Part shown: positions 8,279-16,409 of the stretch, one piece after another | Numbering within the stretch: the first letter of the stretch is position 1 | How the letters are laid out: every line of letters begins with the position of its first letter | DNA from: an uncultured Collinsella sp. | GTDB taxonomy: Bacteria > Actinomycetota > Coriobacteriia > Coriobacteriales > Coriobacteriaceae | Assembly: GCA_900550205.1 (NCBI GenBank) | Contig: URRJ01000002.1 | Span: 1 to 40,344, forward strand | Direction: 5' to 3' | Length of the DNA stretch: 40,344 nucleotides | Notes under the pieces: model-generated | What the model was told of the DNA's origin: nothing | The model's input: the letters and a program-made list of their open reading frames with translations, nothing else | Database searches by the model: none | Position numbers and translations under genes: made by a program

Positions 8279-11158
8279 ATGTCTGATTCCTCTATCGTTA
8301 TTCGCGGTGCGCGCGAACACAACTTGCGCGATATCGATGTATCCATTCCACGCGACCAGCTCGTGGTCATTACCGGTCTTTCCGGCTCGGGCAAAAGCTC
8401 GCTAGCGTTCGACACGATCTATGCCGAGGGCCAGCGTCGTTATGTTGAGAGCCTGTCGAGCTATGCTCGCCAGTTCTTGGGCCAGATGGACAAGCCCGAC
8501 CTGGATTCGATTGACGGTCTGTCGCCTGCCGTGTCGATTGACCAAAAGACGACATCCAAGAATCCTCGATCGACGGTGGGTACCGTAACCGAGATTTATG
8601 ACTACCTGCGACTGCTGTTTGCTCGCGTCGGTACGCCGCACTGCCCCGAGTGCGGTCGCATAATCGAGCGCCAGACGACCGATCAGGTTGCCGATAAAGT
8701 CCTGGCTGCGGGGGAGGGCCGCCGCGCGTTCGTGCTGGCACCGGTGGTTCGCGGTCGCAAGGGCGAGTATGCCAAGCTGTTCGAGGATCTTCGCGCCGAG
8801 GGCTTTAGCCGCGTGCGCGTCGACGGCGAGGTTCGCTCGCTTGATGACCCTATCGATTTGGATAAGAAATTCAAGCACGATATCGAGGTCGTGGTCGACC
8901 GTATCGTGATTCGCGAGAACTCCCTGGGCCGTATTGCCGAGTCCGTTGAACAGGCTACTGCGCTGGCGCACGGCAATGTGAACGTATACTTGCTGCCCGA
9001 CCGCGACGCTCCCGAGGGGACCGAAGGCGAGTTACTGGAGTATTCGCTGGCGCTGGCGTGCCCGGAGCATGGACACTCCATCGATGACCTGCAGCCGCGC
9101 GATTTCTCGTTTAATGCCCCCTATGGCGCGTGCCCCGAGTGCGATGGCCTGGGCTTTAAGAAGACGGTCGATGCCGAAGCGCTAATCGAAGACCCCTCGA
9201 AGTCGATTGCCGACGGGGTCTTTGGCAGCCTGTTTGGCAACTCTAACTACTATCCGCAGATTTTCGCTGCGGTCTGCAAACACTTTAAGGTGAGCGTCGA
9301 TACGCCGTGGGAGGATCTGCCTGCGCGGGTACGTCGCGCGTTTTTAGACGGCATGGGCGACCAGAAGATTTCGGTCGACTATCAAAAGCTCGATGGGCGT
9401 CGCAGCCAGTGGGACACCAAGTTCTCGGGTGTGCGCAATATCCTGTACGAGCGCTATAGCGAGACGACGAACGAGAACACCAGGGCGCGCTTGGAGAAGT
9501 ACATTCGCGAGGAGCCGTGCTCGAGTTGCCATGGTGCTCGTCTGCGCCCCGAGATGCTCGCCGTTACTGTAGGCGGTAAGTCCATTTACGAGGTCTGCTG
9601 CCTGTCGTGCCGCGAGTCGCTCGAGTTTTTTGAGGGCCTGGAGCTTACCGAGCGCCAACAATTTATCGGCGGGCGCATTGTTAAGGAAATCCTGGAGCGC
9701 CTGCGCTTTCTGGTCGATGTCGGACTCGACTATCTGACCCTCGACCGTGCCTCGGCGACGCTTTCCGGAGGCGAGGCCCAGCGCATTCGCCTGGCAACGC
9801 AGATTGGCGCCGGCCTCATGGGCGTCCTGTACATTTTGGACGAGCCATCGATTGGTCTCCATCAGCGCGATAACGAGCGCCTGATTAAGACACTTGAGCG
9901 CCTGCGCGATATCGGCAATACCGTTATTGTCGTCGAGCATGATGAGGATACGATTCGTGCTGCCGACTATGTGATCGACATGGGCCCCGGCGCGGGCGTG
10001 AACGGCGGACACGTGGTCGCAGCGGGAACGCCTGCCGATATCATGGCGTGCCCCGATTCGATGACGGGTGCCTACCTGACCGGCAAGCGAATGATTCGGG
10101 TTCCCGATAAGCGCCGCAAGCCTGGTCGCGGCTGCCTTAAGATCACGGGTGCCCGTGCCAACAACCTTAAAAACGTTACCGCCAAGATTGAGTTCGGTAC
10201 GCTTACGGTCGTTACCGGCGTGTCGGGATCGGGCAAGAGCTCCCTGGTTACCGACACCATCGCACCCGCCCTTACGAATGCCATTCATCGCTCGACGCGT
10301 CCTGTGGGTCCGTACAAAAAGCTCGAGGGTATCGAGTGCATCGATAAGGTGATCGACATTGACCAGTCGCCGATCGGCCGTACTCCGCGTTCCAATCCCG
10401 CTACGTACATTGGCCTGTGGGATGATCTGCGCGCGCTGTTTGCGAGCACACCGGAGTCGAAGGCACGCGGCTACTCGCCGGGACGTTTCTCCTTTAACGT
10501 GAGCGGCGGTCGCTGCGAAGCATGCAAGGGCGACGGACAAATTAAGATCGAGATGCACTTCCTTCCCGATATCTATGTCCCCTGCGAGGTCTGCGGCGGC
10601 AAACGCTATAACCGCGAGACGCTTGAGGTCACCTACCGTGGTAAGACCATCTCTGACGTGCTCGACATGAGCGTTACCGAGGCGCTGGCTTTCTTTGGGA
10701 ATATTCCTCAGATTAAGCGTAAGCTCCAGACTCTGTATGATGTGGGCTTGGGTTATGTGAGCTTGGGCCAGCCGGCAACGACGCTTTCGGGTGGCGAGGC
10801 GCAGCGCGTAAAGCTCGCCAAGGAACTCCACCGCCGTCAGACGGGTAAGACGTTCTACATTCTGGATGAGCCGACGACCGGTCTCCATTTTGAGGATGTC
10901 CGCCAGCTGCTCGACGTGCTGCAGCGCCTGGTCGATGCGGGCAACACGGTTCTGGTGATCGAGCACAATCTCGATGTCATCAAGGTTGCCGACCGTCTGA
11001 TCGATATGGGCCCCGAGGGCGGTAATGGCGGCGGAACCGTCGTGGTCTCGGGAACGCCGGAGCAAGTCGCGGCGTGTCCGCAAAGCTATACGGGTAAGTT
11101 CTTGGCACCGTTGCTCAAGCGCGATCGAGAGCGTCAGGCACAGCTCGACGCGCAGTAA
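8279..11158 (+). CDS. uvrA: Excinuclease ABC subunit A
   Basis: Dimeric ABC-type ATPase that finds DNA damage and loads UvrB. At 959 residues the length is standard. It contains two ABC modules with Walker A GLSGSGKSSLAFD near the N-terminus and GVSGSGKSSLVTD in the second half. Each half also has an LSGGEAQR signature. Zinc modules are visible: CPECG at about 120 with further cysteines, ACPECDGLGF, and CEACKGDGQ...CEVCGGKRYN in the second half. IDQSPIGRTPRSNPATY is the conserved segment contacting DNA/UvrB. The ATG at 8279 has AAGGAG 5 bases upstream. The gene is probably monocistronic because a strong terminator follows. Confidence 0.98.
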   Translation: MSDSSIVIRGAREHNLRDIDVSIPRDQLVVITGLSGSGKSSLAFDTIYAEGQRRYVESLSSYARQFLGQMDKPDLDSIDGLSPAVSIDQKTTSKNPRSTVGTVTEIYDYLRLLFARVGTPHCPECGRIIERQTTDQVADKVLAAGEGRRAFVLAPVVRGRKGEYAKLFEDLRAEGFSRVRVDGEVRSLDDPIDLDKKFKHDIEVVVDRIVIRENSLGRIAESVEQATALAHGNVNVYLLPDRDAPEGTEGELLEYSLALACPEHGHSIDDLQPRDFSFNAPYGACPECDGLGFKKTVDAEALIEDPSKSIADGVFGSLFGNSNYYPQIFAAVCKHFKVSVDTPWEDLPARVRRAFLDGMGDQKISVDYQKLDGRRSQWDTKFSGVRNILYERYSETTNENTRARLEKYIREEPCSSCHGARLRPEMLAVTVGGKSIYEVCCLSCRESLEFFEGLELTERQQFIGGRIVKEILERLRFLVDVGLDYLTLDRASATLSGGEAQRIRLATQIGAGLMGVLYILDEPSIGLHQRDNERLIKTLERLRDIGNTVIVVEHDEDTIRAADYVIDMGPGAGVNGGHVVAAGTPADIMACPDSMTGAYLTGKRMIRVPDKRRKPGRGCLKITGARANNLKNVTAKIEFGTLTVVTGVSGSGKSSLVTDTIAPALTNAIHRSTRPVGPYKKLEGIECIDKVIDIDQSPIGRTPRSNPATYIGLWDDLRALFASTPESKARGYSPGRFSFNVSGGRCEACKGDGQIKIEMHFLPDIYVPCEVCGGKRYNRETLEVTYRGKTISDVLDMSVTEALAFFGNIPQIKRKLQTLYDVGLGYVSLGQPATTLSGGEAQRVKLAKELHRRQTGKTFYILDEPTTGLHFEDVRQLLDVLQRLVDAGNTVLVIEHNLDVIKVADRLIDMGPEGGNGGGTVVVSGTPEQVAACPQSYTGKFLAPLLKRDRERQAQLDAQ

Positions 11159-11177
11159 AGAGATGTTGTAATGCGAA

Positions 11178-11213
11178 AAGCGCCACCGATTCCTTCCGAT
11201 TCGGTGGCGCTTC
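11178..11213 (+). terminator. Terminator after uvrA
   Basis: The stem AAGCGCCACCGA/TCGGTGGCGCTT encloses a loop of about 11 bases. The T tract behind it is short (TTCTGTGTGT), so it may be less than fully efficient. Confidence 0.7.
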
Positions 11214-11292
11214 TGTGTGTCGAGATGACGTACGCGGCCAAATTGGACATATACTTAAGCGTTGCGTTCGCATGCGAAGGAAGGGACATGCC

Positions 11293-11793
11293 ATGGCAAA
11301 GGCTGCGAAGACGCCAAAAACCAATGCAATGCGCGAGTTGGAAAGCGCCGGCATTTCCTATGTTCTCCATACGTACGAAGACGATGGCGACGAATCGTCA
11401 GGCTTGGGCGTTGCGATTTCCGAGCAGCTTGGCGAGGAGCCCGGTCAGGGATTTAAGACCTTGGTTTGCGTGACGCCGTCCAACGACCACGTTGTGTGCT
11501 GCATCCCCGTTGCCGACGAGCTCGACCTAAAGGCCGCTGCGCGTGCCGCGGGTGAAAAGTCTCTGGTCATGATGCATGTCAAGGACCTGCTTGCCGCGAC
11601 AGGGTACGTCCGCGGCGGTTGCAGCCCGGTCGGTATGAAAAAACGCTTTCGGACGCTAATCGATGAGACATGTGTCCTTTGGGATACCATTTTTATCTCG
11701 GGCGGCAAACGTGGCTATCAGCTTGAGCTTGCGCCCGACGACTTAGTTGCATTTTGCGGGGCGACGGTTGCCCCGATCACGAGAGAGGACTGA
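11293..11793 (+). CDS. ybaK: YbaK/EbsC-type Cys-tRNA(Pro) deacylase
   Basis: Predicted trans-editing enzyme that hydrolyses cysteine mischarged on tRNA(Pro). The 166-residue single domain matches the family length. The segment QGFKTLVCV carries the conserved lysine of the active site. GGCSPVGMKKRFRTLID is the family's G-x-S-P-x-G motif, and FISGGKRGYQLELAPDDL is the typical C-terminal strand-turn. The ATG at 11293 (frame MAKAAKTPKT) is preceded by AAGGAAGGGA. An ATG at 11288 is out of frame. The gene ends 3 bases before murJ, so it is the first gene of a ybaK-murJ-uvrC operon. Confidence 0.88.
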   Translation: MAKAAKTPKTNAMRELESAGISYVLHTYEDDGDESSGLGVAISEQLGEEPGQGFKTLVCVTPSNDHVVCCIPVADELDLKAAARAAGEKSLVMMHVKDLLAATGYVRGGCSPVGMKKRFRTLIDETCVLWDTIFISGGKRGYQLELAPDDLVAFCGATVAPITRED

Positions 11794-11796
11794 GCG

Positions 11797-14097
11797 ATGC
11801 CGCAGGAAGAATCGAAGCGCGGAGCTCACTTTGCAAACGGCTCGGCTTCTCGGGCGTCCGCGTCTGGGGACTCTTCGGTCGAAAACGAGATTCAAAACGC
11901 TTGGCCTGCGGCTGGTGACCCGGGGGAGACGGCTGTGTATTTGCGCGCCGCCGGTGCCGGTACGGTGCCTCCTCGTACGATTCTCTCTTCGGGTCGCCCC
12001 GATGAGACGGCGGTGTTTTTGGCCGCGGCTCAATCCCGTGCCGGACGGATGTCTGCCGCCGCCGGGGCGTCTCGTGCGCCGCGTCCCGATGAGACGGCAG
12101 TGTTCTTGATGGCGGCTCAGGGAAAGGGCGCGCTGAAGGGCACCCCAGCCGATCGTACCGCGACGCCTGCAACCGACGGGGATGACGAGCAGCTGCTTAT
12201 GGATGACGAGTGGTCACCGCTCGGCTCGACCGATCCGGTCGAGGGCGTTGCTGTCGACGACGATGATTGGGACCTTTTGTCGTTTTCTGGACGAACCGCT
12301 GCCGTCAGGGAAGTTGACACGGTGTTTGGTGATAATGCCGTAGCTAACGATGACGCTTCGTTTGACAACGATGTCACGCCTGTTGACGGCGCTTTTTCTG
12401 CCGATGATGCCGTTTTGGTCGACGACCCCTTCGTGATAATCGATGAGCCTGATATTGAGGTTGATTCTCGACGACACACTGAAGTCAGTCCCCAATCGCA
12501 GGACGATGTAGATGATATGGGCTCGTCGGATTACTCTACGATCGGTCGTTCTGCTGGGCTCATGACCGTGCTGACCATCGTATCGCGCGTCACCGGGTTT
12601 ATCCGCACGTGGGCTATGGCTGCCGCCATCGGCATGTCGCTGCTTTCGTCTTCCTATCAGGTCGCCAACAACCTGCCCAATATGCTCTACGAGCTCGTGA
12701 TGGGCGGCATGTTGGTTACCGCCTTTTTGCCGGTGTACATGGGCGTGCGTCGTGAACAGGGTCGCGACGCCTCAAACGAATACGTAGGCAATCTGCTCGG
12801 CATCCTGCTTTTGCTGCTGGGCGGCATTTCGGTGCTGGGCACCGTGTTCGCTCCGGGCTTTATCTGGACGCAGTCGTTCCTTTCGGGTGACGGCGGCAGC
12901 ATGAATACTGCCGCGTTCATGTTTCGTTTCTTCGCCATCCAGATTCTGTTCTACGGGCTGGGCTCGGTGTTCTCGGGTGTTCTCAACGCGCACCGTGATT
13001 ACTTCTGGTCGACGTTTGCCCCGGTTCTCAACAATGTGATTGTCATCGCGAGCTTTATGGGCTTTGCTCCTGTGTCCGCACAATTCGGTGAGCGTGCCGG
13101 CATCATTCTTATTGCAGCCGGAACGACCTTTGGCGTCTTTGTCCAGATGGCATGTCAGATTCCCGCGCTCGGCAAGCATGGCGTGCATCCTCATATCCAT
13201 ATCGACTTTAAAGACCCTGCGCTGCGCCAGACGATTACGCTCGGTATTCCGACGCTGCTTGCAACGGTATGCATGTTTGTTTCGACCTCCATCACCAATG
13301 CCGCCGCGCTGGTGGTACAGCCCGAGACCGGCCCTTCCGTCATCGCGTATGCGCGCCTGTGGTACACGCTGCCCTACGCGCTGATTGCCGCTTCGCTTTC
13401 GACGGCGCTGTACACCGAGCTCTCTCACGATGCGCAGGAGAAAGATTACGACAGTGTTCGTACGGGCATCTCGCGCGGTGTCGCCCAGATGCTGTTCTTC
13501 CTGATCCCGTTTGCGTTGTACCTGATTGTTTTCGCGCGTCCGCTCAACATGATTTACTGTGCCGGCAAGTTTGATGAGTCCGGCGTGGCGCTGGTGTCCG
13601 AGTTCCTTGTCTATCTGGCGCTCTCGCTGCCACTCTACGGCGTGGTCGTGCTGATGCAGAAGAGCTTCTCTGCTCTGCTCGATATGAAGCCCTATGGCCG
13701 CTATTGTCTGTACTCCGCCATTGGGCAGGCCGGTTCGGTACTGCTGTTCGGAGTGGCCCTCGGCTACGGCATGCCTGCCATCGCGCTTTCGTATGTCGTC
13801 GACTACGTTATCTTGGTCGGTTGTTCGCTGTGGTGGCTGCGTCGTCGTCTGCATGGCCTTCAGGTTAAGTCCATACTGCACGGAGGCTTCTTTGGCCTTT
13901 TGCTCGGCGGCCTGGGTGCCGCAGCGGGTGCCGGCGTTTTGTGGGCGCTCGAGCACTTTGTCGGAGCGCTCGGCGGCTCGATTCTGGTTACCTTGGGCTA
14001 TGTTTGCGTTGCAGGCATCGTCTCGCTCGCCGTCACCTTTGGTCTGGCTGTCGCCTTTAAGATGCCCGAGGTCTCTGCGTTACTGCGCCGCAAGTAG
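11797..14097 (+). CDS. murJ: MurJ/MviN-family lipid II flippase with long acidic N-terminal extension
   Basis: The membrane domain (from about residue 250 to the end, with many hydrophobic helices) moves lipid II across the membrane for peptidoglycan synthesis. Family signatures seen are SRVTGFIRTWAMA and NNLPNMLYELVMGGMLVTAFLPVY. The protein has 766 residues against roughly 510-550 for an ordinary MurJ. The excess is an N-terminal cytosolic tail. It begins with three repeats, GETAVYLRAAG (43-53), PDETAVFLAAAQ (68-79) and PDETAVFLMAAQ (97-108). A strongly Asp-rich stretch then runs from about 125 to 245. The tail is in frame with a good start and codon use like its neighbours, so it looks genuine. 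In mycobacteria MviN carries a kinase-regulated cytosolic domain recognised by an FHA protein, and the repeats here could play a similar role (inference). Confidence 0.92.
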   Translation: MPQEESKRGAHFANGSASRASASGDSSVENEIQNAWPAAGDPGETAVYLRAAGAGTVPPRTILSSGRPDETAVFLAAAQSRAGRMSAAAGASRAPRPDETAVFLMAAQGKGALKGTPADRTATPATDGDDEQLLMDDEWSPLGSTDPVEGVAVDDDDWDLLSFSGRTAAVREVDTVFGDNAVANDDASFDNDVTPVDGAFSADDAVLVDDPFVIIDEPDIEVDSRRHTEVSPQSQDDVDDMGSSDYSTIGRSAGLMTVLTIVSRVTGFIRTWAMAAAIGMSLLSSSYQVANNLPNMLYELVMGGMLVTAFLPVYMGVRREQGRDASNEYVGNLLGILLLLLGGISVLGTVFAPGFIWTQSFLSGDGGSMNTAAFMFRFFAIQILFYGLGSVFSGVLNAHRDYFWSTFAPVLNNVIVIASFMGFAPVSAQFGERAGIILIAAGTTFGVFVQMACQIPALGKHGVHPHIHIDFKDPALRQTITLGIPTLLATVCMFVSTSITNAAALVVQPETGPSVIAYARLWYTLPYALIAASLSTALYTELSHDAQEKDYDSVRTGISRGVAQMLFFLIPFALYLIVFARPLNMIYCAGKFDESGVALVSEFLVYLALSLPLYGVVVLMQKSFSALLDMKPYGRYCLYSAIGQAGSVLLFGVALGYGMPAIALSYVVDYVILVGCSLWWLRRRLHGLQVKSILHGGFFGLLLGGLGAAAGAGVLWALEHFVGALGGSILVTLGYVCVAGIVSLAVTFGLAVAFKMPEVSALLRRK

Positions 14098-14103
14098 GTA
14101 AAT

Positions 14104-16044
14104 GTGACGGGTCACGATAACATTCCAACCCTTGCCGAACAGGTCTCGCGCGTTCCCACACAGCCCGGCTGCTACCTTTGGAAAGACGCCAAGGGCGATG
14201 TCATCTACGTTGGCAAGGCGAAAAACCTGCGTGCCCGTATGCGTCAGTACGTGACGCTGCAGGACGAGCGCCAGAAGATCCCGCTTATGATGCAGCTGGT
14301 GGCGAGCTTCGACTATATCGTTGTGGAGACCGAGCACGAGGCATTGGTACTCGAGCGCAATCTAATCGGTCAGTACCATCCGTACTTTAACGTCGATCTT
14401 AAGGACGATAAGAGCTACCCCTTTATCGCTATCACCAAGAGCGATCTATTTCCTGCTATTAAATACACGCGTGAGCGCCATAAGCCAGGGACGCGCTATT
14501 TTGGCCCCTATACCGATAGCCGTGCGGCGCGTGAAACCATCGATACGCTGCGCAAGGTCATTCCCATTTGCTCAGCATCCTGTGCGGAGTGGCGTCGCTG
14601 CCGCCGCATCGTTGAATCTCATAAGGGCGAAGAAGACATCGTCAATATGATTTGCGCGCAAAACGGACGCCCCTGTTTTGACTATCATGTCGGTCGTGGC
14701 CCGGGCGCATGCGTCGGCGCGATTTCTCCTGCGGATTATGCCAAGAACGTCAAACGTGTCGAACGTTTTTTGTCTGGCCATCGCAAGGACGTCGTCGACG
14801 AGCTGACATTCGAGATGACGGAGGCCGCCGAGGCGCTCGATTTTGAGCGCGCCGCCCGTGTCAAGCGCCGCCTGGACGTCATTAGGGGCCTGGACGATCG
14901 CCAACAGGTTGTCTTTCCATCGAGCGTCGATATCGATGTTATCGGCTTCTATCGCGAAGAGACCATTTCCGCCGCTTGCGTTTTTGTCGTGCGTGAGGGC
15001 CGAACGGTTCGAACCTGCGAGTTCATTCTCGATAAGGGTTTGGATGTCGACGAAGAGGAACTTCAATCGGGCTTTCTTAAGCGCTATTACGACGAGACGG
15101 CTGACATTCCAGCTGAAATCAACCTCTCTGTCGATCTTGAGGATGCGGAGGCGCTGGGGGAGTGGCTTGCGGGCAAGCGCGAGCGCTCCTGTCATCTCCA
15201 TAGGCCGCAGCGTGGCGAAAAGCACCGTTTGCTCGATATGGCATCCAAAAATGCGCGCCATGCCCTCATGCGCTATATGATGCGTACGGGGTATGCCGAC
15301 GACCGCACCAATCGGGCGCTCTTGGAGCTCGAAAGCGCGTTGGCGCTGCCATCGCCGCCGTTGCGTATCGAGTGCTTCGATATCTCTACGCTGCATGGCA
15401 CCTTTACGGTCGCCTCGATGGTGGTGTTTACCAACGGTCGCGCCGACAAGAGCCAGTATCGCCGCTTTAAAATCCAGGCTGAATTGGACGAGGCGAACGA
15501 CTTCGTTTCGATGTCCGAGGTTTTGGGGCGCCGCTATGCTCCCGAGCGGATGGCCGACGAACGTTTTGGCTCGCGCCCCGATTTGCTCGTTGTCGACGGC
15601 GGCAAGCCGCAATTGACGGCTGCAATTAAGCAACTTGAGGCCCTTGGGCTCGATATACCAGTTTGTGGCTTGGCAAAGGCCGATGAGGAGGTTTTCGTGC
15701 CTTGGGACGAGACTCCCGTCGTGCTTCCGACCGGGTCCGCGTCGCTCTATCTCATCAAGCAGGTGCGCGATGAATCGCACCGTTTTGCAATTACATTCCA
15801 TCGTGAGTTGCGCGATAAAGCCATGACGGTTTCGGTACTCGATGACGTTCCAGGCGTGGGACCCACTAGAAAACGTGCCATTATGCGCCATTTTGGCTCG
15901 ATGAAGCGTTTGCGTGCGGCGAGCGAGCAAGAGATTGCAGAAGTTCGCGGCATACCTGCCGATGTTGCCAAGGCGGTCCACGAGGCGCTCGTCGCATGGA
16001 ATGCCGAGCGCGCCGAGGCATCGGCTAGCCATTCCGATAGCTAA
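14104..16044 (+). CDS. uvrC: Excinuclease ABC subunit C
   Basis: Dual nuclease that cuts both sides of a lesion in the UvrB-DNA complex. The 646-residue protein has an N-terminal GIY-YIG nuclease domain (PGCYLWKDAKGDVIYVGKAK), a cysteine-rich region at 156-203 and a UVR domain (LDFERAARVKRRLDVI). The RNase H-like nuclease domain follows (RIECFDIST and LLVVDGGKPQ, with catalytic Asp residues), then C-terminal helix-hairpin-helix motifs (VPGVGPTRKRAIMRHFGS). The GTG start at 14104 lies 6 bases after murJ. The cysteine-rich region is longer than usual by about 23 residues, and one of the four conserved cysteines is Gly199. Confidence 0.96.
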   Translation: MTGHDNIPTLAEQVSRVPTQPGCYLWKDAKGDVIYVGKAKNLRARMRQYVTLQDERQKIPLMMQLVASFDYIVVETEHEALVLERNLIGQYHPYFNVDLKDDKSYPFIAITKSDLFPAIKYTRERHKPGTRYFGPYTDSRAARETIDTLRKVIPICSASCAEWRRCRRIVESHKGEEDIVNMICAQNGRPCFDYHVGRGPGACVGAISPADYAKNVKRVERFLSGHRKDVVDELTFEMTEAAEALDFERAARVKRRLDVIRGLDDRQQVVFPSSVDIDVIGFYREETISAACVFVVREGRTVRTCEFILDKGLDVDEEELQSGFLKRYYDETADIPAEINLSVDLEDAEALGEWLAGKRERSCHLHRPQRGEKHRLLDMASKNARHALMRYMMRTGYADDRTNRALLELESALALPSPPLRIECFDISTLHGTFTVASMVVFTNGRADKSQYRRFKIQAELDEANDFVSMSEVLGRRYAPERMADERFGSRPDLLVVDGGKPQLTAAIKQLEALGLDIPVCGLAKADEEVFVPWDETPVVLPTGSASLYLIKQVRDESHRFAITFHRELRDKAMTVSVLDDVPGVGPTRKRAIMRHFGSMKRLRAASEQEIAEVRGIPADVAKAVHEALVAWNAERAEASASHSDS

Positions 16045-16409
16045 ACACGAGCCTAAACAACTGGTATACATGCTTGCGCGATTTTCAAGCATTTATTTCG
16101 CCATGATTACCTGCTGGTTTCGGGTTTTATTAACGCTAAAACGTTTGACTAGCCCAAGCGAAAAGCCCTGCTATCCTGCGGGTTGACGAAGACTGATATC
16201 TCACCTCGCCGATACATACTGTCTGCAGTATCGTTTGTCAACGAATTCGGTGAACGGTAGTAAATACCGTTCAAGCGGATGTATGTATCGGTCGCCGAGC
16301 GCGGCACCTCAGTTGGGTTTGTCGGTAGGTAAGGTATATGTCGTCCGCAAGTTGCGCGGGGGCAAGTCTAGGTGCTCCCGGGTAAGATTCTCTATTGATA
16401 GGAGAAGAC
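16045..16409 (+). promoter_or_regulatory. Gene-free leader and promoter region of the sialic-acid operon
   Basis: These 365 bases hold no convincing ORF. They contain a LacI-type dyad TAAAACGTTTGA (16137-16148) overlapping a possible -35 TTGACT (16145-16150), and an extended -10-like TGCTATCCT (16169-16177). The spacer would be 21 bases, too long for a classical promoter, so the extended -10 may act alone. The structured element at 16209-16291 and a further stem GGGGGCA/TGCTCCC at 16358-16379 follow. The start codon region has TAGGAG before the ATG at 16410. If transcription starts near 16184, the untranslated leader is about 225 bases. Confidence 0.5.
16209..16291 (+). ncRNA. Candidate structured leader RNA (three-way junction)
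   Basis: Three helices can be drawn by eye. P1 pairs CCGATACATAC (16209-16219) with GTATGTATCGG (16281-16291), 11 perfect pairs. P2 pairs TCGTT (16231-16235) with AACGA (16240-16244). P3 pairs TGAACGGTA (16251-16259) with TACCGTTCA (16265-16273), 9 perfect pairs with a 5-base loop. A competing hairpin ATACTG/CAGTAT (16216-16231) would break P1, giving two mutually exclusive folds. It may be a cis-acting regulatory RNA. Alternatively the arms are operator half-sites for a DNA-binding repressor. I do not recognise a known riboswitch class. Confidence 0.4.

Noticed and set aside
9344..11083. A 579-codon frame antisense to uvrA
   Set aside because: It is the complement of a clearly real gene and has no recognisable domain or ribosome site.
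15001..15011. CGAACGGTTCG inside uvrC as a second LexA box
   Set aside because: The spacer is one base rather than four, and it lies within coding sequence far from any start.
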